From positions 62,753,798 through 62,817,797 of the forward strand of contig NC_089591.1 of assembly GCF_019320115.1 (NCBI RefSeq): 64,000 nucleotides of DNA. Reading direction: 5' to 3'. This document shows positions 33,017 through 43,566 of the stretch, piece after piece. Both the position numbers and the translations under genes were made by a program. The DNA is from Miscanthus floridulus. Taxonomy: Eukaryota; Streptophyta; Magnoliopsida; Poales; Poaceae. Within the stretch, counting starts at the first letter, position 1; each line of letters begins with the position of its first letter. Under the pieces are notes generated by a model, which saw only the letters and a program-made list of their open reading frames with translations, made no database searches and was not told the DNA's origin.

Positions 33017-35011
33017 AGCCGCCCGAGACTGTGCCTGCTAGTGTTACCACAGATTGACGGCATGTGCGTAAATTTGCAAGGGGTCGGACCACCAAGTTTA
33101 TTAGCAGAGTAGGAATACATCACCATCTACAGTAGTAGACATATAAGTTGCACACACAGTTCACTCTTAACAGAGGGACCTGATGAGGGTTTCTGAATTC
33201 ATGGATATATACATGAAATACAATTTGATTTCTTTAAAGAAGTGGTTCATACATGCAGGATTTTTGACATCCTGTAGGTAGAAGATTTTTCTTCTATAAA
33301 AATATATATATTTCTATATAATGGGGTACTGATAAAAATACTCGTAAAGTTGCAAATTTTACAAAAGTATATAAATCTGTCAACCAACTATTGTGGGCGA
33401 TGGGGTTTACCGGTTCAACCTTCAGAATAGCTTTCAAACAGTCATAAAATTTATATCAAACTTTGCCACGATGCAAATTAATCTTTCAGAGAACACAAAT
33501 ACTACAACGACAAACCCAAAAAAAGTGGAGACAATTTTCACTATTCCGAATTTTCCGTTGTTATCCTCAGGCACCTTCTACACCACCATTATTCTGAATA
33601 TTTTTTGTGTGTAATTATTTTGGTGGTGTTTTGAAAGTTGGAAGCAGATGCACACAATGTTATCATGTTTTTTTTATAAACCCAATTAATAGGGAAAGAC
33701 AAAGCCATGAGCTCTTTTTTTTTGAAGCCTGCACATATTTGTTTAACATTATGAAAAAAATTACGTTTGGAGGATGTAAATCAAAAAATTGGAGGAGCAT
33801 TAGGCGGCCCAAGCCACACGTCTCACTCCCTTGGTCATCGTAGGTGTGAGAGTATATATGCGTGTTCGTAAATAAAAAAAATAGTGTCTATCCGAGTATT
33901 TTGGGGTCCGAAAATACTCATTTTTTTTTCTTCACGCGTTGTCTTCCTCCCGACGCGCCGCCGTCCCCACCGCGGCATGGTAGGGTCTCACCAGAGCTCC
34001 ACGGCCATAGGCGGCCGTGGCAGTGGAGCTCTGATGCGTCTGCGACGGGCTTCTTCTTCCCCCTCCCTCGCCGCCGTCATTGGCCATAGTTGCGCTCTGC
34101 CTCATCTGCCACCCGTTCCGGCAGTCATCGCTGCCTCCGCCTCACCACCGTCTCTCGTGTCCCTACCACCTCCCCGAAAAATTCTTCTAAGGCCGTTGGA
34201 GATGGAGAAGAAGAGAGGGAGAGAAAGAGAAAAGAGAAGAATCTAGTGTTCCCGCACTTAAGTTAGGTGTAGCATTTCTCAATAAAAAAAAACCTAGCAA
34301 GCTGCACTACAAGTTCTGAAAAGCGTGAAAACTGAAAGGTGAAGACAGACAGGCTGCAGGTTTGTGCTCAGAATTGGGATCCTGCGTTTTTAGTGTGTCC
34401 GGGCTACACTTGAACCTCTTTGGGAGTTGCGATCACGTACGTAAGTGTGGACATCTTGTAGGCTTTTGGACTATTTTATTCTTGTCCGACCTCAGCTGAA
34501 CTGATGTATTCGATCAGTTCTCTTTCAATCTCTCAGACGGTCCAACCTACTATCCGATCCATGCATTTGCACGATCGGTTCAGGAGTCAGTTCAGCTATC
34601 TGAACATTCTCGTTTCAGCAGTCTGCCCCAAATCAGGTCCGGTGAGTCAGCGATGTATGGTCGCCTCGACCGTTCCCTTGTTTGCTCCACGGACGTATAC
34701 GTACTGCTTATTCCACCTGCCCAAATTTTCAACTGATGAGGCATCATTTTATTTTATTTTGAATCCCCGAAATTCCGCAACCCCGCCAAGTCAGTCGCCA
34801 TGCGTCTCTGTCAAGGTGAGTTGCAAGATCCCTTGGAAGTTGGATGCATTAAAAAGATGGTAGTAGAAGCCTAACCGTGATCCACAGGGCGTGTTAACTT
34901 GCGTGCCATCTGAGTTGCGGTGCGTACGTAGAAACCACCCGCTGACAATCCGGCGTTGAATCAAAGCCTGCCTGCCTGTTCCTGCACCCTGATCTGTTCT
35001 GCTTCTCAACG
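33017..35011. other. 3' flank of the IXb ERF, no further gene recognised
   Basis: 33017 to about 33200 is probably 3' UTR. 33200-33850 is AT-rich. A Pro/Ser-rich frame at 33884-34246 and a 119-codon frame at 34504-34863 have no recognised motif. Confidence 0.45.
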
Positions 35012-35093
35012 CCTGCCTGAAACGGAAACAGTCCAACTCCACTCCCATGGACCCTGCCTGAAACGGAAACAGTCCAACTCCACTCCCATGGCC
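35012..35093. repeat. 41-bp tandem duplication
   Basis: CCTGCCTGAAACGGAAACAG begins at 35012 and again at 35053. The copies continue through TCCAACTCCACTCCCATGG and differ at one base. Recent local duplication, no coding sense evident. Confidence 0.9.
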
Positions 35094-35221
35094 CCTGCCT
35101 GTTCTGTTTCTCAAAGCTAAGCTTACGATCTCGGCGCTGCGTTTTCGCTTCGGTCCGATCTGATGACTTCGATCATCTCGGTCTATGGGAATAATAATAA
35201 GAGCGTGCTATGACCGGCCGG

Positions 35222-35629
35222 TGTTAGGATCGAAGTGTGTACCTCTGTAACCGTAGGATTGGGTAAGCTCCTTTACATTTCTCCTTGCGGCACAGCAACG
35301 TAGACGCCGGTGCCGCGGTGTAGTAGGAGTAGTCCAGCGCGGTGGAGAGAAGTCCAGTGGCGCCGGCGGTGACCCTGCAGACGACGGCAGTGGTGGTGGC
35401 GAGCACATCCCGTCGCTGGCAGCACGCTTTAGGATCGGATTAGGGTTTCTCTGTAGGTGGGTGTGGCGGCTCCGGTCAACCTCGTAGTCCGAGCCCTCAC
35501 CCCCACCTTGCTTTTATATGTGCTGTGCGACAGGGGCCCTCCAACCTTATTAGGATTGGGCTCCCCCGATCAGGGAGTAGAGATAGGGCCCAATAGGCCG
35601 TTGGGCCTATTGGTGGAGATCAACTAACA
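35222..35629 (-). repeat. Element A 3' LTR (left), with adjacent polypurine tract
   Basis: Begins TGTTAGGATCGAAGTGTGT and ends GAGATCAACTAACA. The next bases TTCTCCCCCTT are AAGGGGGAGAA on the minus strand, the polypurine tract priming plus-strand synthesis. By eye it differs from the right LTR by six substitutions and a 2-base GT indel. Confidence 0.93.
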
Positions 35630-36143
35630 TTCTCCCCCTTGATCTCATTCCGTCTTTCACTTTCATATCATTTGCTTTTGTTCATTCCATTACAGATTAG
35701 CTCATAGAGCATGTCTCATCGTCACGGTCCATTGCCGATAGACTTAACAGCTACAACTCACTACTCTGTTCTGAAATAGATACTTATCTTTGGGCCTTCT
35801 TTTGTCCAGGAATATTTTAGGCTTTCCCTTAAACCCAAGCTAGCTACATGTTCTCTGAACACCATGTCCTCTGAACATGTTGGGTGGTAAGCCTTTTATA
35901 AGCGGATCCGCGAACATCCTTTCTTTTCTTATATGCTCAAGACTTATGACTTGATCCCGGACTTAATCTTTCACAACATAATACTTTATGTCAATGTGTT
36001 TGGCAGCACCACTTGACTTATGTTGTGAGCATACTGTACTGCCAGATTATCATCGCAGTATTACTTTAAGTGGTCTATAGATGTCGTCAACCACCTTTAA
36101 AACCGGGTATGAACTTCATTAGTTAGTTCACCTGCCCGTTGCC

Positions 36144-38565
36144 TCATAGCACGCTACAAACCGTCATACATTGTGGACGATGTAGTGACAGTTTGTTTTG
36201 AGCTTTTCCATGAAATCGCTCCCCTTTGCGAGATGATAGAAAATCCACGTCTGGATATGCATTCACTCTCACATAATCAGAATCTGAATATCCCACCATG
36301 TGGAGTGAATCAGATCTTCCATATGTCATCATGAGGCCTTTCGTTCCTTGCAAATAATGCAAGACTTTCTTTACTAATTTCAGTGTTCTATTCCAGAGTT
36401 CCTCTGGAATCTGCCAAGTAAAACCCGGTAACAAATGTCAAGTCAGAGCGTGTTCATACTTGAGCATGTTGCAAGCTTCCGACAGCTGAAGCATATGGAA
36501 CCACTTTCACTTTATCGATTGAGCTCATATTGGTTCTTGGGGCATTTAAAATCCCCATGTCTATCGCCCTTGACTATAAAAGCAGGTGAGGGACTACATT
36601 TGTGCATACTGAATTTCTTTAAGATCTTTTCCATGTATGCCTTTTGTGACAGTCCTTATACCCTTTTTCTTCTATCTTGGTGAATCTCGATCCCTAGAAG
36701 GAACGAAGCTTTACCAAGATCTTTCATATCAAATTTCTTTGTCTCCAGTAGTAGACTGACATCACTACTAGCAAGTAAGATATCATCTACATACAGGATA
36801 AGGAAGATAAACTTCCTATTCTTAAACTTTGTATTAACACAATTGTCCTCTACATTCTCTTCAAACCCAAAATGCCTTATTATCTGATCAAACTTCAAGT
36901 ATCACCGTCTTGAAGCTTACTTTAATCTATAAATGGATTTCTTTAGGCGGCATCACATTCGTTCTTTTCCTTCTATGACAAAACCTTTCAGTTGTGCCAT
37001 ATAAACATTTTTCTCTAAGTCGCTGTTGAGAAATGCCGTCTTTACATCCATATGATGTAATTCTTAATCGTAATGTGCCACTAATGCCATTATGATTCTG
37101 AAGGAAACTTTACATGAGACTGGATAAAAGGTCTCATTGTAATCAATCCCTTCTCTTTGCATAAAGCCTTTTGCCACAAGTCACACTTTATATGTCTCTA
37201 TATTCCCTTGAGAGTCATGTTTTGTCTTGTAGACCCATTTATAGCCTACTGTTTTGACTCCTTTAGGAATTATTTCCAAAACCCAAACTTTGTTGACATT
37301 CATTGTTTTCATTTCATCTTCCATGGCTTCAAGCCACTTTGATGAATGATCACTTCTCATGGCTTCTTCAAATGAGGTGGGATCATCCTCCATTTGAAAT
37401 TCCTCAGTGTTGTACACTTCATAATCAGCAGGAATAGCTGATTTTCTAACTCTTTGAGACCTTCTAGGGGCCTCCACATTTGGCACATCTTCTGTTTGAG
37501 GCTGTTGTTGCTCCCCCTCATGTGTGGCAATTGGTTCTATTGAATCCTGAAGAACAGGTTCCTCATTTTCATTCATTGTTGCCACAGGTGGGATAACAAC
37601 TGGTGCTGGCACCACAGTATCTAGCACTGTCGGTGCAGCTACAGCAGGTAGTGAGAAAATTGGCTCATGAATCATTGGAGTGGGCGCTTGCACCCGCTTC
37701 ACTTCAAGGTCAATTTCTCGAGCTACCATGCTCCCCCTCATTAATTCGTCCTCTAGGAAGACAGCATGTCTCGTTTCCACAAACTTTGTATGTCTCTCCA
37801 GACAGTAGAAACGAAAACCTTTTGACTTTTCTGTGTAGCCAAATAAATGACAACTTACTGTTTTGGGATATAACTTCCCAATGTTTGGGTTAAACACTTT
37901 AGCCTCAGCAGGGCTCCCCCCCACACACGCAAGTGGTTAAGTGAGGGTATTCTTTCTGTCCACAACTCATACAGTGTTTTGAGCACCGACTTTCTTAATA
38001 CTCTATTGAGAATATGAATAGAGGTTTTAACGCCTCCATCCACAGGCTCAACTATAAGGTGGAGTAAATTATTATACTGCCCACCATATCCATCAGGGTA
38101 CGATCGATTCTTTTAGCTTCTTTATTCTGCTGAGGTTCGCCCGGTATTGAATACTGGGCTACTATACCATTCTTTTAGGGTATGCTGACCGTAGTACTCC
38201 TCCACGGTCAGACCTGACTGTCTTTAATATTTAATATCTTAAATTTATCCAATACATCTTTTCTTTCTTTGATTGGATAAATATAGTCATGATGGGAGTA
38301 ATCATCTGTGAATGGATCATAACCATCCACACTCTTTACAGGAAACTGACCACAGATGTCTGTGTGAATAATCTATAAAATTCCTGCGCTTCATTTAGCA
38401 TCTTTCTTTACATACTTTTCTTTTATGCGTTCTCTGCATTGTTCTTAATCTGAGAGCTCTAATGGAGGAAGAACATTATTCTTAACTTGTCTTTCTATTC
38501 TCCCCCTCGAAATATGGCCTGAACGATAGTGCCATAATTTCGACAACGCATCGTGAGCTCTCTTA
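36144..38565 (-). pseudogene. Element A Pol remnant: integrase, reverse transcriptase, RNase H
   Basis: From right to left: a GAG-pre-integrase segment (about 38565-38480, KLWHYRSGH), integrase core pieces (37855-38450) and an integrase C-terminal/linker frame (37181-37924) with YTEKSKGFRFYC and an acidic Glu/Pro linker ending KWVYKTKHDSQGN. Reverse transcriptase follows with LYVDDILLASSDV at about 36800 (catalytic YVDD retained) and FDMKDLGKASFLLGIEIH. RNase H-type YSDSDY lies near 36290. Frames change repeatedly and stops intervene, so no full polyprotein is possible. Confidence 0.85.
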
Positions 38566-38951
38566 TGCCACCACTTCAGCTGAGTAGCATATGTCTTTGA
38601 AGAGCCAATGAACTGACTCTTTATTCTATCGAGGTACTCGGTGACCGTGTCACACTCTAGGATTTAGCCTACAATTGCAGGTTCAATCATGTTCTTTATC
38701 ACAGCCAAACTTTTTCTTGTTGGTAGTGATTCATTTCCTATGCCCAAGGAGTTATAGGATATCTTTTGGGATTCAAAATCCCTCTCTTTAGTTGCCCAAA
38801 TGGCATCATTCACTTTTGTCTCCCTCACCGGTGCCACAAACTCAGTGGAACACGGTGAGGTGACTACCCAGTCCACCTCAAACAAGATGAAAAACCAGGT
38901 TAAAACTTTTCTTAACATAGAAATAACACCATTTGCATGCTTTAATTCCAA
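38566..38951 (-). pseudogene. Element A Gag N-terminal fragment
   Basis: The frame 38951-38664 includes WATKERDFESQKISYNSLGI and ends in a stop. A short continuation at about 38570-38650 (EYLDRIKSQFIGSSKTYATQ) has copia Gag character, then switches within a few codons to pre-integrase sequence. That join implies an internal deletion of the remaining Gag, its zinc knuckle and the protease. Confidence 0.55.
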
Positions 38952-38970
38952 CGTTGGTCAAAATCAAAAC

Positions 38971-39195
38971 ATACAACTATTCTTATACACTAATTCTACA
39001 TCACCGTTGGGCAGAAATAGAATTAATGTATAAATCATTAACCTTCACAATTGTTCTTACACATTAATTCTACATCACCGTTGGGCAGAAGTAGAATCAA
39101 TGCATAAATCATTAAAATTATCAACTTTTCTTATACACTAATTCTACATCACCGTTGGGCAGAAGTAGAATTAATGCATAAATCATTATCATTAC
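38971..39195. repeat. 74-bp tandem repeat, three copies, in the leader of element A
   Basis: TACATCACCGTTGGGCAGAA occurs at 38997, 39071 and 39145, exactly 74 bases apart. Each unit contains ATAAATCATTA. ACGTTGGTCAAAATC just before and AACGTTGGTCAGAAAAT just after are diverged half-units. 39240-39660 to its right is T-rich with repeated TTTAGCAGCGG(A)AAA and TTTTACCCACGGG blocks. Confidence 0.9.
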
Positions 39196-39689
39196 GATAT
39201 TGTTATTAACAACGTTGGTCAGAAAATAACAACATCGTAATTATTTTGAACCAATGTGGTATTTAATTGGAGAATCAACAGTTTCTTTAGCAGCGGAAAA
39301 CCTTTTCTTTTTCTCTAAGTAAATAGCATGTTGGTTCAATATAACTGGAGAATATACTTTTCCTTTAGCCGTGGGAAAGCTCTCTTTTCCTTTAATTTTA
39401 CCCACAGGGAAAATTTCTTTTTCTATTTTCTTTAATCCATTAATCAATTTCCAGGGAATAAACATTTTCTGGAAAATCTTTTCTTTTTCTCCAGTTAAAT
39501 ATCACATTGATTCAAAATAACTGGAGTATAAACAACTTCTTTAGCAGCGGAAAGATTTTTACTCAATTTCTTGAATTTTACCCACGGGTAAAATACATTT
39601 TTCTATTTTTTCTTTTGATCCAATTTGCATTTTTCTAATTTTCAGGAAATAAAATTTTACTGAAAAGAAAAAATGAAAACTGATTCATT

Positions 39690-40900
39690 TCTTTACTATT
39701 CCTTCGGTCCAGCCGGCAAAACGGCCCAGCCCATCTATTCTCCACGCGTGCTGCCGCACCCAGGCCGCAACCTGGGCCTGGGCCGGCAAAGCCGCGCCCG
39801 TGCGCTCGCCCGCCTGGGCCGCGGTCGGTCCGATCAAGCACCGCCGTCGGATCGCATCCGACGGTCGCCCGGCCGTTTCGCTCGAATAAAAGAGCCGACG
39901 CCGCGCGCCCCGGGCAAAACCCTAGAGTCATTTGCTCCGGTCCTCTCTCTCTCTTCGCAGCCGAGCACAACCGAGCGAGAGCGAGAGCAGCGACCATGGC
40001 GAGCTAGGCGGTGGAGCGAGCCTTGGCGCCGTCGCCGGCCCCCTCGCCGGCGCGCGTGCTCCCCAACGGGTGAGCACGCCGCCGTCGAGCGGCCTGGCCG
40101 TGGCGCCCCCTTTTCCGAGCCCAGCGAGCAGCTGCCCCGGTTCGTCCTTTCTTCTCCCGCGCGCCGGCGTGACAGCAACGCTGCACGGCGGCGAGGTAAG
40201 CCACCCCCTTCCCCTTCTTTCCCCTGCGGTTTTGATTCTCTTTTCCTGTTCTTCGATTCGACCGATTGGGGATAGTTAGGGTTAGGGTTTCTTTTCTCTT
40301 TTGATTTCTTTTCCTTTTCGGAGTTCATCCGAATCTCTTTCCTTTTCTTTCTCCGATTTGGACTGATCTACCGGAGTACGAGCCCGCGGCTCCCCTGGCC
40401 TCTCTCTTTCTCCTCTTCCTACTCTCGGTGACCGAAGGAGGAAGACGAGATGGCGCCGCCGTGGAGCTCCTCACCGGCGTGCGTGCTTGCCTAGTTGCGG
40501 AGCACGCCGCCGTCGAGTAGTCACGCGATGGTGCCCTGTTGTTCGCGCGTGCCAGGCTACCCAGCCCAGCGGCTCTGTCTCTGTCTCGTCAGCCATGGAT
40601 TTGGTCGACGGCAGTGACAGGACGGCCAGGCTCCAGGTAGGTAGCCTCATGACCGTCCTCTTTCTCCATTTAGGGTTCGAGTTCCGTCCCGATCCGATCT
40701 GGATCGGACATTTTCTTTGTTTTTCAATCTCTGAAAACCCTCTCTGATCTAGGGTTAGGGTCTCCTTTCTATTCTTTGATTTCTTTTTCTCTTTTGGATT
40801 TAGGGTTCGGCTTTGTTCATCTCAAGGCCGAAACCTTTTCTTTCTTTTCATCCATTCTTTAACCCAGTTAGGGTTAGAGTTCAAGTGCCGATGGCCCTTC
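39690..40900 (+). other. GC-rich, promoter/5'-UTR-like module inside element A, antisense to it
   Basis: On the plus strand it has an AATAAAAGAGCC TATA-like string (39885), AAAACCCTAGAG (telo-box-like, 39921), CT-rich leader, then short ATG frames (GACCATGGCGAGCTAG at about 39993 and GAGATGGCGCCG at about 40448). Donor-like GGCGAGGTAAGC (40190) and TCCAGGTAGGTAG (40633) sites follow. AGCACGCCGCCGTCGAG recurs at 40073 and 40501, so about 430 bases are duplicated in tandem. The longer frames do not resemble known proteins. It may be leader sequence native to this family or a captured host gene 5' end. Confidence 0.45.
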
Positions 40901-41110
40901 CTTTTCTACGATCCGAATGGATCTTGTTTACTTTTCTTATTCTTCTCTGATCCGAACACGGATCTGTTCTTTCCTTTACTTTTGCCGTGCGCCGTCGAAC
41001 GGTGCGGCTCCTTTCCCCACGCGCGGTGGCGGTGATGACCGGTAGACCGTGAGCCGGTCTCTCTTTCTTTTGCTTTTACCCGGTTAGGGTTAGGGTTACA
41101 CACTTGTAAC

Positions 41111-41536
41111 CTGGCTCTGGTACCATTGTTAGGATCGAAGTGTGTGTACCTCTGTAACCGTAGGATTGGGTAAGCTCCTTTACATTTCTCCTTGCGGCAC
41201 AGCAACGTAGACGCCGGTGCCGCGGTGTAGTAGGAGTAGTCCAGCGCGGTGGAGAGAAGTCCAGTGGCGCCGGCGGTGACCCTGCAGACGACGGCAGTGG
41301 TGGTGGCGAGCACATCCCGTCGCTGGCAGCACGCTTTAGGATCGGATTAGGGTTTCTCTGTAGGTGGGTGTGGCGGCTCCGGTCAACCTCGTAGTCCGAG
41401 CCCTCACCCCCACCTTGCTTTTATATGTGCTGTGCGACAGGGGCCCTCCAACCTTATTAGGATTGGGCTCCCCCGATCAGGGAGTAGAGATAGGGCCCAA
41501 TAAACCATTGGACCTGTTGGTGGAGATCAACTGACA
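41111..41536 (-). repeat. Element A 5' LTR (right, 41127-41536) and primer-binding site
   Basis: The LTR starts TGTTAGGATCGAAG and ends GAGATCAACTGACA. Just inside it the minus strand reads TGGTACCAGAGCCAGG (41111-41126), a near-perfect complement of the initiator-tRNA-Met 3' end used by copia elements. Confidence 0.92.
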
Positions 41537-41541
41537 GCCGG

Positions 41542-42152
41542 GTCAAGCGATTCTGGTTTCAGCTCGCGGTTCGTTAGGCCGTCCCCGCAGTCCCGCACGA
41601 TGGACGAAGCAAGCCACTGTGACCTGACATTCTGACAAAGTGACAACGACGCTGCTAGCTCCGGCGGCCAGACGTGGAACGAACCAACACTCCACCGTAA
41701 GACACATGGAAAGAATATATCAAAATAAATGTACAGAGCTTGACCTGCAGTGTTTTCCTTTGTTTTGACTCTCTATATATAAACAAATGCCCTGATCGGC
41801 TGATCGCTTCAGGTTTCCATTCGGAGGGAGGTTTGTCAGCTTGGACTCGTAGTAGTCAGAGCTCGTTACTCAGTCAGGTCGACGCCGACCCGATCGCTGG
41901 AGGCCGACGCTCGGCGTAGAAAAGAGCTAGCTGAAACGCATCTTGCTGCATTTGTATAAGTTTCTTGCATAACCAACCTGGTGTTACGATTCTTCACTAC
42001 TGAATAGCAATTACAAGAGTTTGGGATACAATTTGGGAAGAATTAGATGGAATCGAGACTGGGAATAGCAGAAATCCGAGCTAGCAAGCAAGAACGGCAA
42101 GAGCAGGTTCAGGAGTCGGACAGAGGGAGGAAGACGAGTCTGAGTTCAGTAT
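41542..42152 (+). promoter_or_regulatory. Host segment with candidate promoter between elements A and B
   Basis: CTCTATATATAAACAAATGC contains a strong TATA box (41774-41783) followed by about 370 bases with no extended frame. The segment is cut at 42153 by element B; host sequence resumes at 63447. Whether it drives a host transcript is unknown. Confidence 0.35.
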
Positions 42153-42403
42153 CGTTGTAAAACATACGGACTTTGGAATATACAAAGAGGAGAAGGAGGA
42201 ATCCTAATTCTATTATCGTGTAGGCGCTTACCAAATTTTAGGACATATTCGGACTATATATACGTGGGAGATCCTTCATTGTAATTATTGATATCCGGAA
42301 AGTAATAAAGAATAGTCCCACAATTGTTTTCTTGTGTTCGGTTCTGTGTTTGCGTTACTATTGGGAGCGAGAGTCGATCCGACGTCAACAACGTGTTATA
42401 ACA
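42153..42403 (+). repeat. Element B 5' LTR
   Basis: Begins CGTTGTAAAACATACGG and ends ACGTGTTATAACA. It is followed by CGTTATCAGCATGACCAC, the position of the primer-binding site, which keeps only part of the initiator-tRNA-Met complement. 42404-42525 and 56886-58066 together are its untranslated leader. Confidence 0.88.
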
Positions 42404-42817
42404 CGTTATCAGCATGACCACTCTGCATCGACATCGCTGGAGTTGACTCTAAGACTTCAACCGTACATCTATGGAGACCGGTCTATCAAAGTCACTTCGA
42501 CGACGCCGAGAACATCGACGTTGTTCACTACGTCATATAGTATTTATAGGGGCGGCTCTAGAGGCTTTGTATGGACGGTTTGCCCAGCCGCCCTACCCAA
42601 ACGTCTATACAAATCATGTATTTATATGGGTGGTTCCCAGACCGCACCTACAAATCAATTTGTAGAGACAGCTGGTGTTATCAGCCGCCCCTATAATTTT
42701 CAGAAATCACGGAAAAATGGGGAAAAAAGCAATTTTTAATCCGATGAGGTCCCCATCGGTAGCCACACACCAACTCTATGGTTGCAGCATTTTTTCATGA
42801 TTTTTGCACACTTTGCG

Positions 42818-42889
42818 TCGCCCGGGATTCAAACCCGTAACCTCTCCCTCGCGCACAAACTCCTCTACCACTGCACCTCACGATTACTT
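42818..42889 (-). other. tRNA-like sequence with A-box and B-box motifs
   Basis: On the minus strand GTGCAGTGGTAGAGGAG resembles a Pol III A box and D arm, and GGGTTTGAATCCCGG a B box and T arm, spaced as in a tRNA. The 3' acceptor strand GCGACGC has no matching 5' strand, so no functional tRNA is called. Confidence 0.35.
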
Positions 42890-42949
42890 ATGTCTACAAT
42901 CCATTTTGGTTCCCCGCATATTATACAAAATTAAGCATAAATTGATTGT

Positions 42950-43380
42950 TTGAGGCCATAAACTAATTCAAATGAAAAAATTGTCAACTACAAAGTTTTA
43001 TAACTTTTCAAGATCTACAACTTTTATTTTGGTAGTTTCTCCATCCAAGGTCACTTATAAAATTTGAATTTCAAATTTAAGAAATCCGAACATAGTTTTC
43101 CATGACAAGATGATATCAAATGAGAAAGTTATCAACTACAAAGTTTCATAACTTTTTAAGATCTACAACTTTCATTTTTACTGTTTGTCCATCCGAGGTC
43201 GTTTAAAAAATTAAAATTTCAAATTTTTAGAAATACAAACGTAGTTTTACTTGACAAGATGATTTCAAATAAAAAAGTTGTCAACTACAAGGTTTTATAA
43301 CTTTTCGAGATCTATAACTTTTATTTTGGTTGTTTCTCCATCCAAGGTTGTTTACAAAATTTAAATTTTAGTGTTTAATT
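42950..43380. repeat. ~148-bp tandem repeats, three copies, inside the CACTA-like element
   Basis: TCAACTACAAAGTTTTATAAC-type blocks begin at 42984, 43132 and 43281 (periods 148 and 149). Each is followed by AGATCTACAACTTT and GTTTCTCCATCCAAGGT or close variants. Confidence 0.88.
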
Positions 43381-43566
43381 TTTAATACTCGGTGTCTATT
43401 TATAGGGGCCGTTTAATATTGAACCGCCCCTATAAATCTGTTTTATAGGGACGGCTAGATATAGAGCCGCCCCTATAAATTAGGCCATTTGTAGGGGTGG
43501 CTAATAACATCGGCCGCCCCTACAAATCTATTTGTAAGGACGACTCATTTAGCAACCATTTGTACC

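Larger units (their letters stand above)
35222..41536 (-). mobile_element. Ty1/copia LTR retrotransposon A, complete boundaries, defective
   Basis: Two direct LTRs (35222-35629 and 41127-41536) bound 6.3 kb. Five-base target duplications GCCGG at 35217-35221 and 41537-41541 are identical. The minus-strand order is 5' LTR (right), PBS, long leader, Gag N-terminus, deletion, integrase, reverse transcriptase, RNase H, polypurine tract, 3' LTR (left). The integrase-before-RT order identifies Ty1/copia. The pol frame has several stops and shifts, and mid-Gag and protease are missing, so it cannot move by itself. Confidence 0.93.

Noticed and set aside
39673..40328. 200-codon and 164-codon overlapping frames in GC-rich DNA
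   Set aside because: Inside the leader of retroelement A, open on both strands because of base composition; no domain.
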